Shown here piece by piece: positions 14,301 to 23,890 of a DNA stretch of 64,000 nucleotides (position 1 is its first letter; each line of letters starts with the position of its first letter). Made by a program: the position numbers and the translations under genes. The DNA is from Atrina japonica (lineage: Eukaryota > Mollusca > Bivalvia > Pterioida > Pinnidae). The stretch covers positions 1,943,001 to 2,007,000 of the forward strand of contig BROG01000029.1 in NCBI GenBank assembly GCA_030159075.1, in the 5' to 3' direction. The notes beneath the pieces were generated by a model, which was not told where the DNA came from, did not search any database, and saw only the letters and a program-made list of their open reading frames with translations.

Positions 14301-16134
14301 TCATGTAGAATTAAATCTACATTTAGTACATGTATGAATGAAATTGTATTAATGTCAGCACCCAGTTGCACAATACGTTGTTGAATTTAATGTGAGGTTA
14401 GCCAATGTTAAACAAATAGGCTAACCTTAGGTTAAATTTGACAATTGAATTGTGCAACTGGGTGCTGATGTTTACTTTGTTTCATTGTTTTCATTTCACG
14501 ACATTTGCATTTTAAATCTCTAGGATGTGCTGTGAAGAATATTTTGTCAAAATTTCAAGGTCATTTTTTAAAAAATTTGCTATTGGGATGACTGAACGTG
14601 CTAATTCTCTTAATATCTTCATCATTCATGGAACAAAGAAGAACCCCTATGATATAAAGACAACAAAAATAGGCATGACATATGTCATATAATAAGAGAA
14701 GATTTGCTGTGTATTGTGACTACTTAAAGCCATTGCTACAGTATGATAGGTGAGAACATTATCACTGTGTTGACATTAATCCAAATTAAGGTACTTTACA
14801 TGTAGTTGATGATGTTTAGCTATATTTTAGGCATGACATTGGTCAAAACGCTTATTTCTCTTAAAAATGACTTTCCATATGTAGAATGTTTCTTGAAATA
14901 TTCTAAATGCAAATAGATATAAGCATCAGATATGGTAGATCAATGATAGAATTTATATTTTACAGTCCTCAGAAGAAGTAGAAGCTATGCGTGCAGAAGT
15001 GATGCAGGAAAAACAATTACGTATGGTTACAGAGGGTTGTCTGAATGATGAGCGGGCCTCCAGATACAATATACACAGAGCTATATTAGAGAGTAGACAA
15101 AAATATGACGAGATGAGGGATTATCTCAGAAATCTTGTGTAAGATATCTTTTATCTTAATTCTTTATCATTTGGTTTGTGTTAGTACTAGAGGGTACAAC
15201 ATGCATGTTGAATGTCCTGGGTTTCGATTCCCCATGCTAAGATTTTAAAAAGTTGTGATGACTGTTGCTACCCTGAGCATGTTGCAAACAAAGTGAAAGT
15301 GGGGGATTAAGCTTACTGTACAAGAATCTGTTACAGTGTACTAATATACTTTATAATATTTGAATTAGCTCATAGACACAGCACCTACATTCAACATCTG
15401 ATATGATTACGTATTTACATAGTCATACTAGTCAAATTCAGAGAAAACAAGTCATAAAAGTTCACATTGCCTTCAGGGCCTCCGTGGTTGAGTTATAAGA
15501 TCATTGCACTTTAAACCATAAAGTCTCTCACTTTTACTCAGTGTGGGTATGAGTCTCGCGGGAACCTATTAAAGCTGATTTTGTGATAGTGTTTGTCAGT
15601 TCACCAGCAGAAATGTGGTGGTCTCTTTCCAGATACAGTGTAACTAAACCATTAAAATCTGGCCGCCACCAAATAACTGAGATATTGTTGTTTTGATGTA
15701 TATCCGGATTCTTACAAAAAATTAATTATATTGCCTTACACAAGTGATTTCGCTGTTATCTAAATAACACCAAGATTCTTATCCATGTAATAATCTACGT
15801 GTACAACCTAGATATTTTGTTTTGTGTAAATGCATTTTTATTTTATTGTTTTGTATTTAAAATGCTTGTACTACAATGATTACTTCTCTTTTACAGGCAT
15901 TTTCATTCAGAACTGAAATTAAAGCTACAGTGTTCAAACGAGTTGTCCAACTCGGGGAAAGATGATAATTCAGTGGATGAAAGATTTGGTATTGATAGAT
16001 CTACCATAGAAAATTTAATCAAAAAGATAGAACAACAGCTAAAGGAGTTACAAATTTCTTTGTCGAAAGTGTCAATCAATGCAGACAGAATTCTGGGAAG
16101 AGCCTCAAACTCTCAAGATGGAAATTATACGTAA
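798..16134 (+). CDS. ANKS3: ANKS3, ankyrin repeat and SAM domain protein 3 (5'-partial, 10 exons in window)
   Basis: Joined exons 798-919, 2426-2507, 3322-3454, 6824-6994, 8780-8914, 11141-12288, 12756-12904, 14090-14234, 14966-15138 and 15897-16134 give one continuous frame of 832 codons with GT-AG borders and matching phases throughout. The order is the last ankyrin repeats, a linker with the family's SSSDE, KGPSI-DGP, GYVTY and DVTSPIN blocks, a SAM domain ([15 protein letters not shown] to [10 protein letters not shown]) and a C-terminal coiled coil. This is the vertebrate ANKS3 layout. The vertebrate protein is about 650 residues, so this one is longer, mainly because of a His/Gln-rich linker. 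Known for the family: a cytoplasmic and ciliary scaffold that binds ANKS6, BICC1 and NEK-type kinases through SAM and ankyrin contacts. The N-terminal ankyrin repeats and start codon lie upstream of the window. Confidence 0.95.
920..2425 (+). other. ANKS3 intron with SINE copy
   Basis: The intron is AT-rich and has no coding signal. A SINE family A copy occupies 2065-2299. A short run near 1268-1345 (AACTCTTTCACCGCCA) resembles a piggyBac-type end but has no partner. Confidence 0.6.
2065..2299 (+). mobile_element. tRNA-SINE family A, 5'-truncated
   Basis: The copy runs from CCAGCTGGTGACAGGTTGG through GGTCCCGTGTCACAGTAGG and CATATGAGTGAAATATTC to an (AACA)n tail. The tRNA-like head is mostly missing. 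It lies in an ANKS3 intron. Confidence 0.8.
2426..2507 (+). CDS. ANKS3: ANKS3 exon b (ankyrin repeat)
   Basis: The exon encodes [19 protein letters not shown] and onward to LFLQH, an ankyrin repeat with the [12 protein letters not shown] core that is very close to vertebrate ANKS3. The acceptor is TTACAG and the donor GTAAGA. It is 82 bp and ends in phase 0. Confidence 0.93.
2864..3195. repeat. Inverted-repeat (pogo-like MITE) fragments
   Basis: The stretch combines TTATCTTGAAATTCATGGGA-type sequence with an ACAGTAAAACCTGCTATAG end at about 3034 and a TTTACTTTATGTACTGTA end at about 3178-3195. These ends recur in the elements at 10743 and 56911. It lies in the ANKS3 intron between exons b and c. 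Confidence 0.5.
3322..3454 (+). CDS. ANKS3: ANKS3 exon c (last ankyrin repeat)
   Basis: The exon encodes [19 protein letters not shown], then [13 protein letters not shown], the terminal ankyrin repeat of the family. The acceptor is TTCTAG and the donor GTAAAA, with one base carried over. The repeat then gives way to a low-complexity linker. Confidence 0.92.
5099..5340. repeat. Tandem pair of ~110-bp hairpin units
   Basis: Two copies of the run AAGACC..C..GTGAAAGACC, GTCTTGAGAGACCACATTTC and GGGGTGGTCTCACAAGA occur at about 5110-5200 and 5240-5335. Within each unit GAGAGACCAC and GTGGTCTC are near-complementary and could fold. The elements resemble short non-autonomous DNA transposons. Confidence 0.6.
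6390..6522. repeat. Hairpin element family E, copy 1
   Basis: The left arm CCTATATATTTTGTGAAAAT at 6396-6415 is matched exactly by its complement at 6498-6517. A diverged copy with the same arms and spacer lies at 53378-53508, and an inverted piece of the outer flank lies near 54236-54290. This is therefore a dispersed family. Confidence 0.7.
6824..6994 (+). CDS. ANKS3: ANKS3 exon d (conserved linker)
   Basis: The exon encodes [17 protein letters not shown] and [18 protein letters not shown], matching the conserved Ser-rich and 'K-G-x-S-I-x-x-G-P' blocks after the ankyrin repeats in ANKS3. The acceptor is TTTTAG and the donor GTAAGT. Confidence 0.9.
7192..7325. repeat. (TA)n microsatellite
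   Basis: A long TA run has periodic TAGATA interruptions at its start. It directly abuts the left end of the 979-bp TIR element. The Tyr/Ile-only open frames here are not genes. Confidence 0.95.
7324..8302. mobile_element. 979-bp non-autonomous pogo/Tigger-like DNA transposon
   Basis: Perfect 22-bp terminal inverted repeats occupy 7324-7345 (TACAGTAGAACTTCGATGAG...) and 8281-8302. Both end in TA, which fits TA target duplication. Subterminal GAGTCGAA motifs repeat near both ends (for example around 7353, 7456 and 8231). No transposase frame is present. TIRs of the CAGTRRAAC type are typical of pogo/Tigger elements. It lies in the ANKS3 intron between exons d and e and is flanked on both sides by TA arrays. 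Confidence 0.8.
8299..8332. repeat. (TA)n microsatellite at right end of the TIR element
   Basis: A short pure TA run starts inside the terminal TA of the element ending at 8302. It mirrors the TA array at the left end. Confidence 0.9.
8455..8555 (-). repeat. tRNA-like SINE head fragment
   Basis: On the - strand the stretch carries a box-B-like GAGAGTTTGAACCCCAGCC and a box-A-like region near AAGTGGTTAGGACATCA. No acceptor-stem pairing or CCA context supports a functional tRNA, so it is read as a SINE head. Confidence 0.45.
8780..8914 (+). CDS. ANKS3: ANKS3 exon e (GYVTY / DVTSPIN block)
   Basis: The exon encodes [18 protein letters not shown] and [22 protein letters not shown](F/Y) and RDVTSPIN are family-specific linker motifs. 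The acceptor is TTCCAG and the donor GTAATA. Phases agree with both neighbours. Confidence 0.9.
9101..9290. mobile_element. 190-bp MITE with 19-bp TIRs
   Basis: TACAGTGGAATCTTGTTAT at 9101-9119 is the complement of 9272-9290 with one mismatch, and TA flanks both ends. The interior has TCTCGAATTCCGGATATATC-like sequence shared with other copies near 2900 and 19800. It is pogo-like by its ends. Confidence 0.75.
9875..10502. repeat. 30-bp minisatellite in ANKS3 intron e-f (~21 copies)
   Basis: The unit reads AGAGTCTTATGACATGACCT followed by AGATGATACC. About 21 copies run with few changes, mainly CAGAG/CATAG and CCTAG/TCTAG. The 143-codon open frame on the - strand is a by-product of the 30-bp period. 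Confidence 0.95.
10743..10926. mobile_element. MITE with ACAGTRAAMC ends
   Basis: It begins ACAGTAAAACTTGC and ends with GGTTCACTGTACAC, the complementary form. The interior, with its TATAAAGA and GGTCCC-like runs, resembles the elements near 3034 and 56911. Confidence 0.55.
11141..12288 (+). CDS. ANKS3: ANKS3 exon f (1148-bp Ser-rich and His/Gln-rich linker)
   Basis: This single large exon encodes about 382 residues of disordered linker. The first half is Ser/Asp-rich ([14 protein letters not shown], then SSGSSGRQ). The second half, from about 11700, is His/Gln-rich with repeated R-V-Q-F-E/D units spaced mostly 13-14 residues apart. It starts after TTATAG and ends at AAG before GTATGC in phase 0. 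Reading past that donor gives only five residues and a stop, so splicing is required. Vertebrate ANKS3 has a much shorter linker, so the Gln/His part looks lineage-specific. Open frames on the other strand here are shadows of the CAA/CAC codons. Confidence 0.9.
12456..12666. mobile_element. ~211-bp MITE with TACTGTAAA ends
   Basis: The left end TACTGTAAAATC pairs with the right end GGATTTACAGTA. The interior holds TTATTCGCGAG and CTCGCGAAATT, a CGCGAAA-rich hairpin. A related element lies at 28468-28689. It is located in the ANKS3 intron before the SAM exon. Confidence 0.6.
12756..12904 (+). CDS. ANKS3: ANKS3 exon g (SAM domain, first part)
   Basis: The exon encodes [20 protein letters not shown] and [20 protein letters not shown], a SAM domain very close to vertebrate ANKS3, where EEQDVDL and TESDLKEIGI are diagnostic. 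The acceptor is TTATAG and the donor GTAAGT. The SAM domain is expected to mediate ANKS6/BICC1 polymer contacts. Confidence 0.95.
13003..13830 (+). repeat. ~830-bp dispersed element with CTCATCTGGCCC end
   Basis: It starts CAGCTCATCTGGCCCAAAAG and ends near CAGATGAGCATCTTAAGGCC. The interior has near-duplicate halves (CTTTTTCTCATAAA near 13260 and 13627; TTTCTTTCA-ATTTGGTAT near 13284 and 13655). No credible coding frame is seen. It is interpreted as a non-autonomous interspersed repeat in the ANKS3 intron g-h. Confidence 0.45.
14090..14234 (+). CDS. ANKS3: ANKS3 exon h (SAM domain end, coiled-coil start)
   Basis: The exon encodes [19 protein letters not shown], the last SAM helix, then [20 protein letters not shown], the start of the coiled coil. 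Both are near-identical in kind to the vertebrate family. The acceptor is GTGCAG. The donor GTTTGT is slightly weak but in phase 0. Confidence 0.94.
14355..14468. mobile_element. 114-bp fold-back MITE with perfect 20-bp TIRs
   Basis: TCAGCACCCAGTTGCACAAT at 14355-14374 is exactly complementary to 14449-14468. Inside, AGGTTAGCC and GGCTAACCT pair as well, so the whole element can fold into one hairpin. It lies in the ANKS3 intron h-i. Confidence 0.85.
14966..15138 (+). CDS. ANKS3: ANKS3 exon i (coiled coil)
   Basis: The exon encodes [19 protein letters not shown] and [17 protein letters not shown], a charged amphipathic helix that continues the coiled coil. The acceptor is TTACAG and the donor GTAAGA. 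Confidence 0.93.
15474..15650 (+). mobile_element. tRNA-SINE family B, head-containing copy
   Basis: GGCCTCCGTGGTTGAGTTAT gives a box-A-like start and GGTATGAGTCTCGCGGGAAC a box-B-like segment. The tail (AGCTGATTTTGTG, CAGTTCACCAGC, GTGGTCTC) is the complement of the other family B copies at 23747, 35255, 38950, 41863 and 47997. Confidence 0.65.
15897..16134 (+). CDS. ANKS3: ANKS3 exon j (C-terminus, stop TAA)
   Basis: The terminal exon encodes [18 protein letters not shown], a second helical stretch ([19 protein letters not shown]) and the end SQDGNYT before TAA at 16132-16134. The acceptor is TTACAG. The C-terminal helix corresponds to the last helical segment of vertebrate ANKS3. Confidence 0.93.
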
Positions 16135-17300
16135 TTGGTAGTCAGTGACTTTGATTTTCTTCATTTCATATTAAGAATTTTTGTACGCAACTCATTTTTC
16201 ACCTTCATCAGATTTGACGTATTTTTGAAGGATAAAATTGGTTGAATCACATATTCAATTTGTTGTTCATTGAAAGTTGGTCATATTATTTGAATTTATG
16301 AACAAGGAAAAGCAATATTAGTCTATAGTAATTATTTTTTATGTGTTAGAATATACATTCATCATTTTGTTTTCGCTGTATGCATCTACTTAGCTGTCGT
16401 TGATTTTTGTTGCTTTAACTTTACCACAATGCCGTCCATGAACAAAAGATTTATCAGCATAATCTTAACTCAAGGTCATTCTTCATTTAGAGGACAATTG
16501 AAGGATGTACGAGATGCTTCCATTCTTCAAATTAAATGTTACATTCATTCAATATGTTCTTTCTATATACAGTACATTCAATTATTGTACTTGTCACATG
16601 GGTTTGTGATGTCATAAACCTTACAATTGTTTCTTGCCCAAAGACCAATCGGATGTTATAAGCACATAGATCCATATCCCCATATTATTGACAATTTTTA
16701 TATAAAGTTGATAATATAGTTTGAAAAAAAAAATGTACTCATTAATCAGTGTTCATTTTCTGTAAAGGAAAGTGTCTTATTGTTCTCAGTATAAACATAA
16801 TGTCATTTGAATATATCATGTTTATTGCCTATCTATCTTTGTAGGGGAGTGTTTATTAATCTCAATATAAATATGATATCTTCATTATCTTTGTAGGTGA
16901 TTGTTCATTGGTAACAATACAGATATGATATCTTCAGTATCTTTGTAGGGGAGTATTTATTGATCACAATGTAAACATGATATCTTCAGTATCTTTGTAA
17001 GAGAGCATCCATTGCTGATACAAAATATCAGGATCTGTGCATCCAGTGTTTACAATATCTTTAAAATATGATATCTTTGTAGGGGAGTAATCATTGCTCA
17101 CAATATAGATATGATATCTTTGTAGGGGAGTATTCATTGCTCATAATTAATATAATGTAATTAATATAAATATACATAGAATGATGTCACAACTAAACAA
17201 CACCAGAAAACTTTACTTCACAATCAAAAGAATTATTTTGGTAGATGAAGTAGTGTCTTAAACATAAAATGTGAAAGTAATAAATCTGAAAGATGCCTAA
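16135..17300 (+). other. Probable ANKS3 3'UTR
   Basis: No coding signal is seen after the ANKS3 stop. ATTAAA near 16530 and AATAAA at 17279-17284 are possible poly(A) signals; another AATAAA is near 17956. The true end cannot be decided from sequence alone. A degenerate repeat of about 52 bp lies inside. Confidence 0.35.
16837..17150. repeat. ~52-bp degenerate minisatellite
   Basis: The core ATCTTTGTAGGGGAGT recurs at about 52-bp spacing (starts near 16837, 16889, 16941 and 16993) and again near 17080 and 17119 with shorter spacing. A GATATCTT segment lies between cores. Confidence 0.75.
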
Positions 17301-17384
17301 AAAGGAATCTGGAAAATGCTAGTTACTGTAAAAAGACTACACAAATGATTAAAAAGTAATTGTTAAATTTGTTGATTTATTATA

Positions 17385-17425
17385 TATGTGTGTGTGTGTG
17401 TGTGATGTGTGTGTGTGTATGTGTG
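17385..17425. repeat. (TG)n microsatellite
   Basis: A GT/TG run is interrupted by GATG and TATG. Confidence 0.9.
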
Positions 17426-17561
17426 ATTACTAGGTATTTCAGTTTTACTATCTATAATGTGAGATTGTTTGGAGTTATCTCCCTTTCACTACTATTTTGA
17501 TGTAAGCTTGTGATTGATATTTTTTTTTGAATGTTTCTTGTTTCAAGATTGATGTTAGTTG

Positions 17562-17884
17562 TTAACACTTTGACTGCTACAGAATAGAGTCAATATAGGC
17601 TCTCGCTGCTGCATTAATTATTAATAATTAAAAATAATTAGGATACACTTTTTTATTTCAGATAATTCAAAAAGTGTACAAGATACAAAATGTTTGTCAG
17701 TGTTTATACTTTATAAAGATACTGATATATCTTGAGTAATGTGTCATTGTCACCTGTACAGGTGAAAACCCTGTATGACAACAACTAAAATGATGAGTCC
17801 GAGAAACAACTATAGTTGTGCATTGCACTCAGTGACTATTAATGGTGGCACAATGATAGTTGTGCATAGCAGTCTAAGGGTTAA
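17562..17884. mobile_element. piggyBac-type MITE (323 bp) with TTAA target site
   Basis: TTAA flanks both ends (17562-17565 and 17881-17884). Just inside, CACTTTGACTGCTA and the complement of TAGCAGTCTAAGGG match at 12 of 14 positions. TTAA duplication with CCCTTTGAC-like ends is the piggyBac signature. No transposase frame is present. Confidence 0.75.
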
Positions 17885-18164
17885 GGTGTGTTTCTCTGTA
17901 TTCAGACTTGTTATACAAATATCATAAACATAATACCAAATTTATAATTTTGAAGAAATAAAAAACAGGCCTAAACAAATGTTCAAGACAATTTTTTCTG
18001 TTGGTTAGACTTGATCAGTTGAGCTCCATCCAATATACAAATAATGGAGCAAAGAAATACAAAAGAGGGTAACTTGATTAGTCATAAAATGTTTTTGTAT
18101 GTAAAGAATCCAGTCATTATAGAAATTAATGTAATGTAAAATGCAAAATCAGATCTGATCAATA

Positions 18165-18710
18165 AAAAGTATTACATTTGGAGAGGTTAGGAAACTATTA
18201 CATGTGGAGGATATAGTGAGGTTTTAGGAGTATCAAACATAAGATTTGGAAGAGAGGTATTACATTTTGAAAGGTTAGGAAACTATTACATGTAGAGGAT
18301 AAAGCAAGATTTTGGGAGTATCAAACTTAAAATGGGAAGAGATGTATAACATTTTGGAGAGGTTAGGAAACTATTACATGTAGATGATAAATCGAGGTTT
18401 TGAGAGTATCAAACTTAACAGTGGGAAGAGAGGTATTACATTTGGAGAGGTATGGGAACATTTACATATAGAGGATAAAGTGAGGTTTTAGAGGTATCAA
18501 ACTTAAGAGTTGGAAGATAGGTACCAAATTTGAAAAAGTTGGGGAACTTTTACATGTAGAGGATGTAGTGAGGTTTTGGGGGCATCAAACTTAATAGTTG
18601 GAAGATAGATATCAAATTTGAGGAAGTTATTCAACTATTACATGTAGAGGATATAGTGAGGTTTTGGGGGTACGAAACTTAAGAGTGGGAAAAAACGGGT
18701 ATTATTTTTA
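18165..18710. repeat. 88-bp minisatellite (~6 copies)
   Basis: The core GGTTAGGAAACTATTACATG recurs at spacings of 87-89 bp (GAAACTATTA near 18191, 18279 and 18367, with later diverged copies near 18456, 18544 and 18631). Each unit also has GAGGTTTT-GAG-TATCAAAC and GGAAGAGAGGTAT segments. Confidence 0.9.
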
Positions 18711-19784
18711 GGTAGGTTTGGAATATATCACATTTACACTTTGTAGAGATATTTTTTTTACATTTCTTGTCTCAATTTATAAAACTGGTGATCAATTTAT
18801 AGTGCAGTAGATTCTCTCATGAGTGTTCATGTCATTTGTCGTGGGATGTTTTTCATTGCAAGTTGTCTTTTAATAGATTTTAAGATTATTCAACCGAGAT
18901 ATGGTAATTTTCTTAATGCAATTTTTCAAGACAGGCATTTTTCATTGTCAGTGACCATTCAATATAAGTTACGTTTAGTATTCAATTTACTGCATTACAG
19001 ACAGGAAGATACAAGCCATATTGCATTACAGACAGGAACATACAACCATATTCTGGTTGTAAATTAAACCGTCCAATTCTTGTACAAAATATAATTTTTT
19101 ATATTGTATTGGATATACATGTATAAACATTGTAACAATTTATGCTTTCATTTGAATATGATTTGTTTTGATAAAACTTTTTTTTTTATTTTGTATAGAT
19201 ATATGTTGTCAGTTTTTAATATTTGTTCTGGTTTTACTGCTTTTATTACTTGACTCACACATTTGTTTTTATCTCCTTTACTTACACACTGAAGATTGTA
19301 TTTGAGACTTTATGTATATATTAACATGTATATACATTGTATATTCAGAAGGCCTTATACCGACTGCCTTATACAATTTCATCTACCAACAGGGTTTTGC
19401 CATGAACAAACCTACATAATGTTGATTATCGTCCTATATAACAGAATTTACAGTTTTCTAAACCAACAGTAAAGTTTCATAACAAACAGGCATTTTTAGT
19501 CGTAAAATCCTGAAATGAAAAGACTCATCGAAAATATAAGGAGTATTTGTATTCAAAGGATGCATTTTTAATCTAATAGATGAGTATTACTGATTTTATT
19601 CAGAATTCAAATTAATTTTATTTCATATAACAGCTGATAATTCAATTGAAGTCAATTAATGTGCCTTTTGTGAAGTGTTTCTTTTTACAAACGACTTCAA
19701 TATGATGACAGAATCTCCTAGGAACAAGCATGGTCGTTGTAAAGAGGGTTCACTCAAAGCATGTATGTGTGTATATATACAAAT

Positions 19785-19950
19785 TATATCTCATTATCCA
19801 GAAATTCAAGGGACCACACCTATTACTTTGAAATATCTGGAATTCAAGATAACTGAGATATTGATAAACATACTTATCTAAATTTGAACAGGCTGTTCAT
19901 CTTTGAAATAACCGGATTTTCAACTCATCCGATTTTGCCGATATATATAT
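19785..19950. repeat. Decayed inverted-repeat element
   Basis: TTATCCAGAAATTCAAGGGA, TATCTGGAATTCAAGATAAC and GAAATAACCGGATTTTCAAC belong to the same sequence family as 2864-2960 and 9101-9290. The ends are not preserved. Confidence 0.45.
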
Positions 19951-22900
19951 ATATATACTCCTATATAATCTGAGATACTCATTGGCTTAGACTGGACACG
20001 TAAAGATGGAATATATTCCATGTATTGCTTCCAAAGGATGTATGTAAGCCTTAGATGACGTCACAATATAAATCTAATGTGTCACAGATTAATGACATAA
20101 GTATTATGTGATTCACTGAAAAGAAAGGAAATGTGTAGGCCCTATAGAATACCTTTATACATTGTTTTTTATTTAAGTATCATTACAAAAAGGGCAATCA
20201 AACAGTTATAAAACTAATAAAGTCTTTGTTTGACCTAATATGGGATATACACCATCAATAAATGCCATATGGGACGAGGAATATATATATATATATATAT
20301 TTTAACAGCAGTATTTTTTATTTTACACTTGTTTCAAAAGTATTTTTAATCACAAGTTGAAATTTTAAATTCAGAAATTTTACATTTTCAAGTTTTTATA
20401 ATGTCATTTTTTCAATTGATAAGGCAAAATTTTCACAAGCCGTATAGTTACAGGAAGTTCGGAATGATTAAGATATTAGCAACATACAGATACTAATGGT
20501 GAAAGGCTTAAATACCATATTTCTTTCAATTTACCGGTAGTCAAGTACCAGTGAAACACAAAAATGAGCTTTAAGATTATCCAGAAGTATAATTATTTAA
20601 TATCATACTTCCTGGAACCCAAGACTATTACATCAGTATTTTATGTCAGGTACATCATTATGTTATGTCAGGGTAAACGGCATGGATATTCAGATATAAA
20701 AACTTTAGAGAAAGTCCTTAGTCAAATCAGAAATGCTGTATAGTACAGATTTTACATATTTGAGTAATATTGGAAGTTTTAGTTTCATTGTCTTCATGTA
20801 ACACTTTGGCAGCCAACTCGAGAAGAATGAACAGTTTTAATATTGCTACAAATATATGTTCTTTCACAATCTTTCTCGATATATATCTATCCGTCCATCG
20901 CTCCGTCCCTCTCACCTTTTAGCTATTTTTTGCAACATTTTAGTATTTACATTTGATTTGAATTATCATATAGATACAAAATGCTGAGGTACATATTAAG
21001 TTTAAATGCCATTCTAGTTCAATGATTTAGGACAGATTAATTGTTCCTAGTCTTTAAAACAGTATTCCAAAATTTTAATTTCAAATATGTGACATTGTAT
21101 GTGTGTGCATGTGTTTGAGTGTTGTTAGAATAACTGCAATTTTTGTACATTAGATGGAGACTCGGTATTACGTTGTTAAACTCACAGATACTTGTTTATT
21201 TCATCTTTAATTCTTTTGCTGAATCATGGGGTTGCTTGACACAAAGTGTCATGTCTGATGTAATATACGGAAATGTCTAAATCATAGATTTGCACATGTT
21301 ATGAATTGATTAGCTCTCAACATTGTTTTTATTTTGTTGTTTGTCAGAGAACAATTTCTTTTGTATGTTACTGCCAAATAAGGACAGTACATGTAACTGG
21401 TACCCCTTTAACAGGTACCCCTTATCATCCAATCAAATATATCCAAGCTATTTCCTTTATCTTAAAGTACTATAAATTCTGAAGCTATCTAATAGTATAT
21501 GCCGGATTTAAATCTATGACTGTTCACTTGTACTTTTAGCCTAGGCTATATTTAGAATATATCCGGAATCTGCTTGATGTTATGCTGACGTTTTGTAAAG
21601 ATAAAAAATGACATTTTAATTACTATAAACGAACCAAACACATATTTCCTCATTCTGTCTCTAGACTGAGCCATACGTATTTAAGAAAAGAACATTTTTT
21701 AATTCTAATAATTTGCATTTCGTTTGAATATTGACCACATTGCAAAGCAAATTCCAGTCACTGACTTTTAACAATATCTGTCTGTCGTGTCTGGCTGCAT
21801 CGACAATTTTGTTTTAACTTTTACATTTAGCTCTGATGTCAGGAAACTTTACGGTATCACATTGTAACTTGATGATAGAACATGGATAACATTAGTTGAC
21901 TAGACCAGAATTTTTTTACATTGAATTTTTAATTCCATATGTATTACTCCTCAATTCGACCATATTGCCTTTAGTCGTTCCTTGTTTATATTATTGTCAT
22001 ACAAGAATCATTGTATGGTAATATACTGGACTTTGTTACATTTTATAATTTACTTCATGTGATTTATTATGTTTAATTATCTCTTTATTGAAAATGTTCA
22101 AACAATTTTAGATAATTAATGATATACATACAGCAAAACTAGTATTGGTGGACATTGTAAAGTAATTGATGACTGGTAATTTGAAATTGTTTCTTGATCA
22201 CATATGACAGTTGTACATGAATTATGCATATTTTAGAATGTTTTTGGACATTTGAAGTCATATGCAGGTGTTATTGTTTTATTATTATTATTATGTTTTG
22301 ACAAGTGATTAATTCTATGCTTACAAAAATGTGTTAATTGTTATTTATGATGGCTGAAGTATTCTATTTGTGCTACAAGGTCAGATCAGTCATTTATGTA
22401 AAATCCTATATGTATCCATCTGCTAAAATGACAGTGTAAAATGGGTGTGTCTGCGCTAAAGTAAGGTAAGTTTAGTCTGATTGTCATGCATTGTTTTGTA
22501 TATTGTGTGATGTTGCTATTTTCATTTTAAATGTAGACATCATCAAGTACAAATTAAATGACACCATCCCAATGCAATAATCATTTACCTTTTAAAGACT
22601 ACATATCATAATAGACTGATCTAAGACAATAGAAAAGAGCATACCATTTTTATACTTAGGGGTGAACAGGTTAACATGTCAGGCCGACTATAAAACAAGG
22701 ACTGCCTTTGAAGTCTCCAAAAAAGTGACGTTTGACGCAAGGTGCCAAGGAAGTATTAATCAGTGTATTTAAAAGTCTAAAATTTGGTCCATAAATGAAA
22801 TCAACACTGGCTGCTTTTTTTGCAGGATAAATACTCAACACACTCAACTCAATCATCAGTTATAGATTTAGATATTTTATTGATAAACAGATATGTATTG

Positions 22901-23746
22901 GTTTCATTGATAAACAAATGTTTTGGTTTATTTTTTTTTTTTTACATCTGTTTTAAATACTAATATGGAAAGCATATTAGTATTGTTTGCCCAAAATTAT
23001 TTCTTTTACTGATATAGTATAGACAAATTCATATAAATTAGCAGAAGGAAGTAACCTTTTGATTATTTTACAGAAGATTTTAATCACATTTTGGCAATGA
23101 CAAACTTCAAAACAAAAGCATTTTATTCCTTGGTGGATGGTCAAAGGTATGGTGACAAGAATGATTACTCTTCCTGGTAATATTTAATGTCATTATGCTT
23201 TATAGCCTAAATTTTGAAATTGTCCAGGTAAAAAGAGTGTTCATTAGACGGCCAGTTTATATGGATTTCAATGCAAAAGAATTTTTGTTTTAAAACTTTG
23301 TTTTTAAAATATAAGACTCTATAAAGATATGACAGAAAAATGCTGTTTTAACAAATCATTCTGTTGCATTCATGACATCCAGTGCAAAAGAAATGTGTTT
23401 TTTAAAAAATATTTATAGGAATGATTTTCCTGACATTTTTCTTTTGAATTGCAGTTTTTAAATGTGCCACGAGAAAATGACAACAATGTTCACAAAATGA
23501 TATTTACACTTTATTTTGTCCAACACCCGAGTCATTTTGCTTTGGGTTGAATTTGAAGAATTAATCAGCACATTTTTATATTACTTACACATTTGGTAGA
23601 CATGGTGTACATTTTAAAAAAGAAGCAGCTGTACTGGGGCTGTAATACATCAGACTGTTCAGATATTTCGGGCCATTAGTTCACTCACTGGAGGGATCAT
23701 GTGAGTTATTATCACCACTGGGCGGCCATTGTATTTACGTCCGATT

Positions 23747-23890
23747 TGTTTGTTTGTTTGAATCTTGTTTTATGCCGTACTCGACAATATTTCAGTTAAA
23801 TAGTGGCGACCAGTTTTTAATGTTGTAGGAGAGAACACGTTTATGTTGGCAAACATTTACACAGAATCAGCTTAGGATCCTGAGGTAAAC
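23747..23890 (-). mobile_element. SINE family B, tail fragment
   Basis: TTTTATGCCGTACTCGACAA, TAGTGGCGACCAGTTTTTAA, GGAGAGAACACG and CAGAATCAGCTTAGGATCC follow the family B order. The tRNA-like head is absent. Confidence 0.65.

Noticed and set aside
22671..22856. 61-codon - strand frame
   Set aside because: No recognisable motif, signal peptide or splice partner; length is expected by chance.
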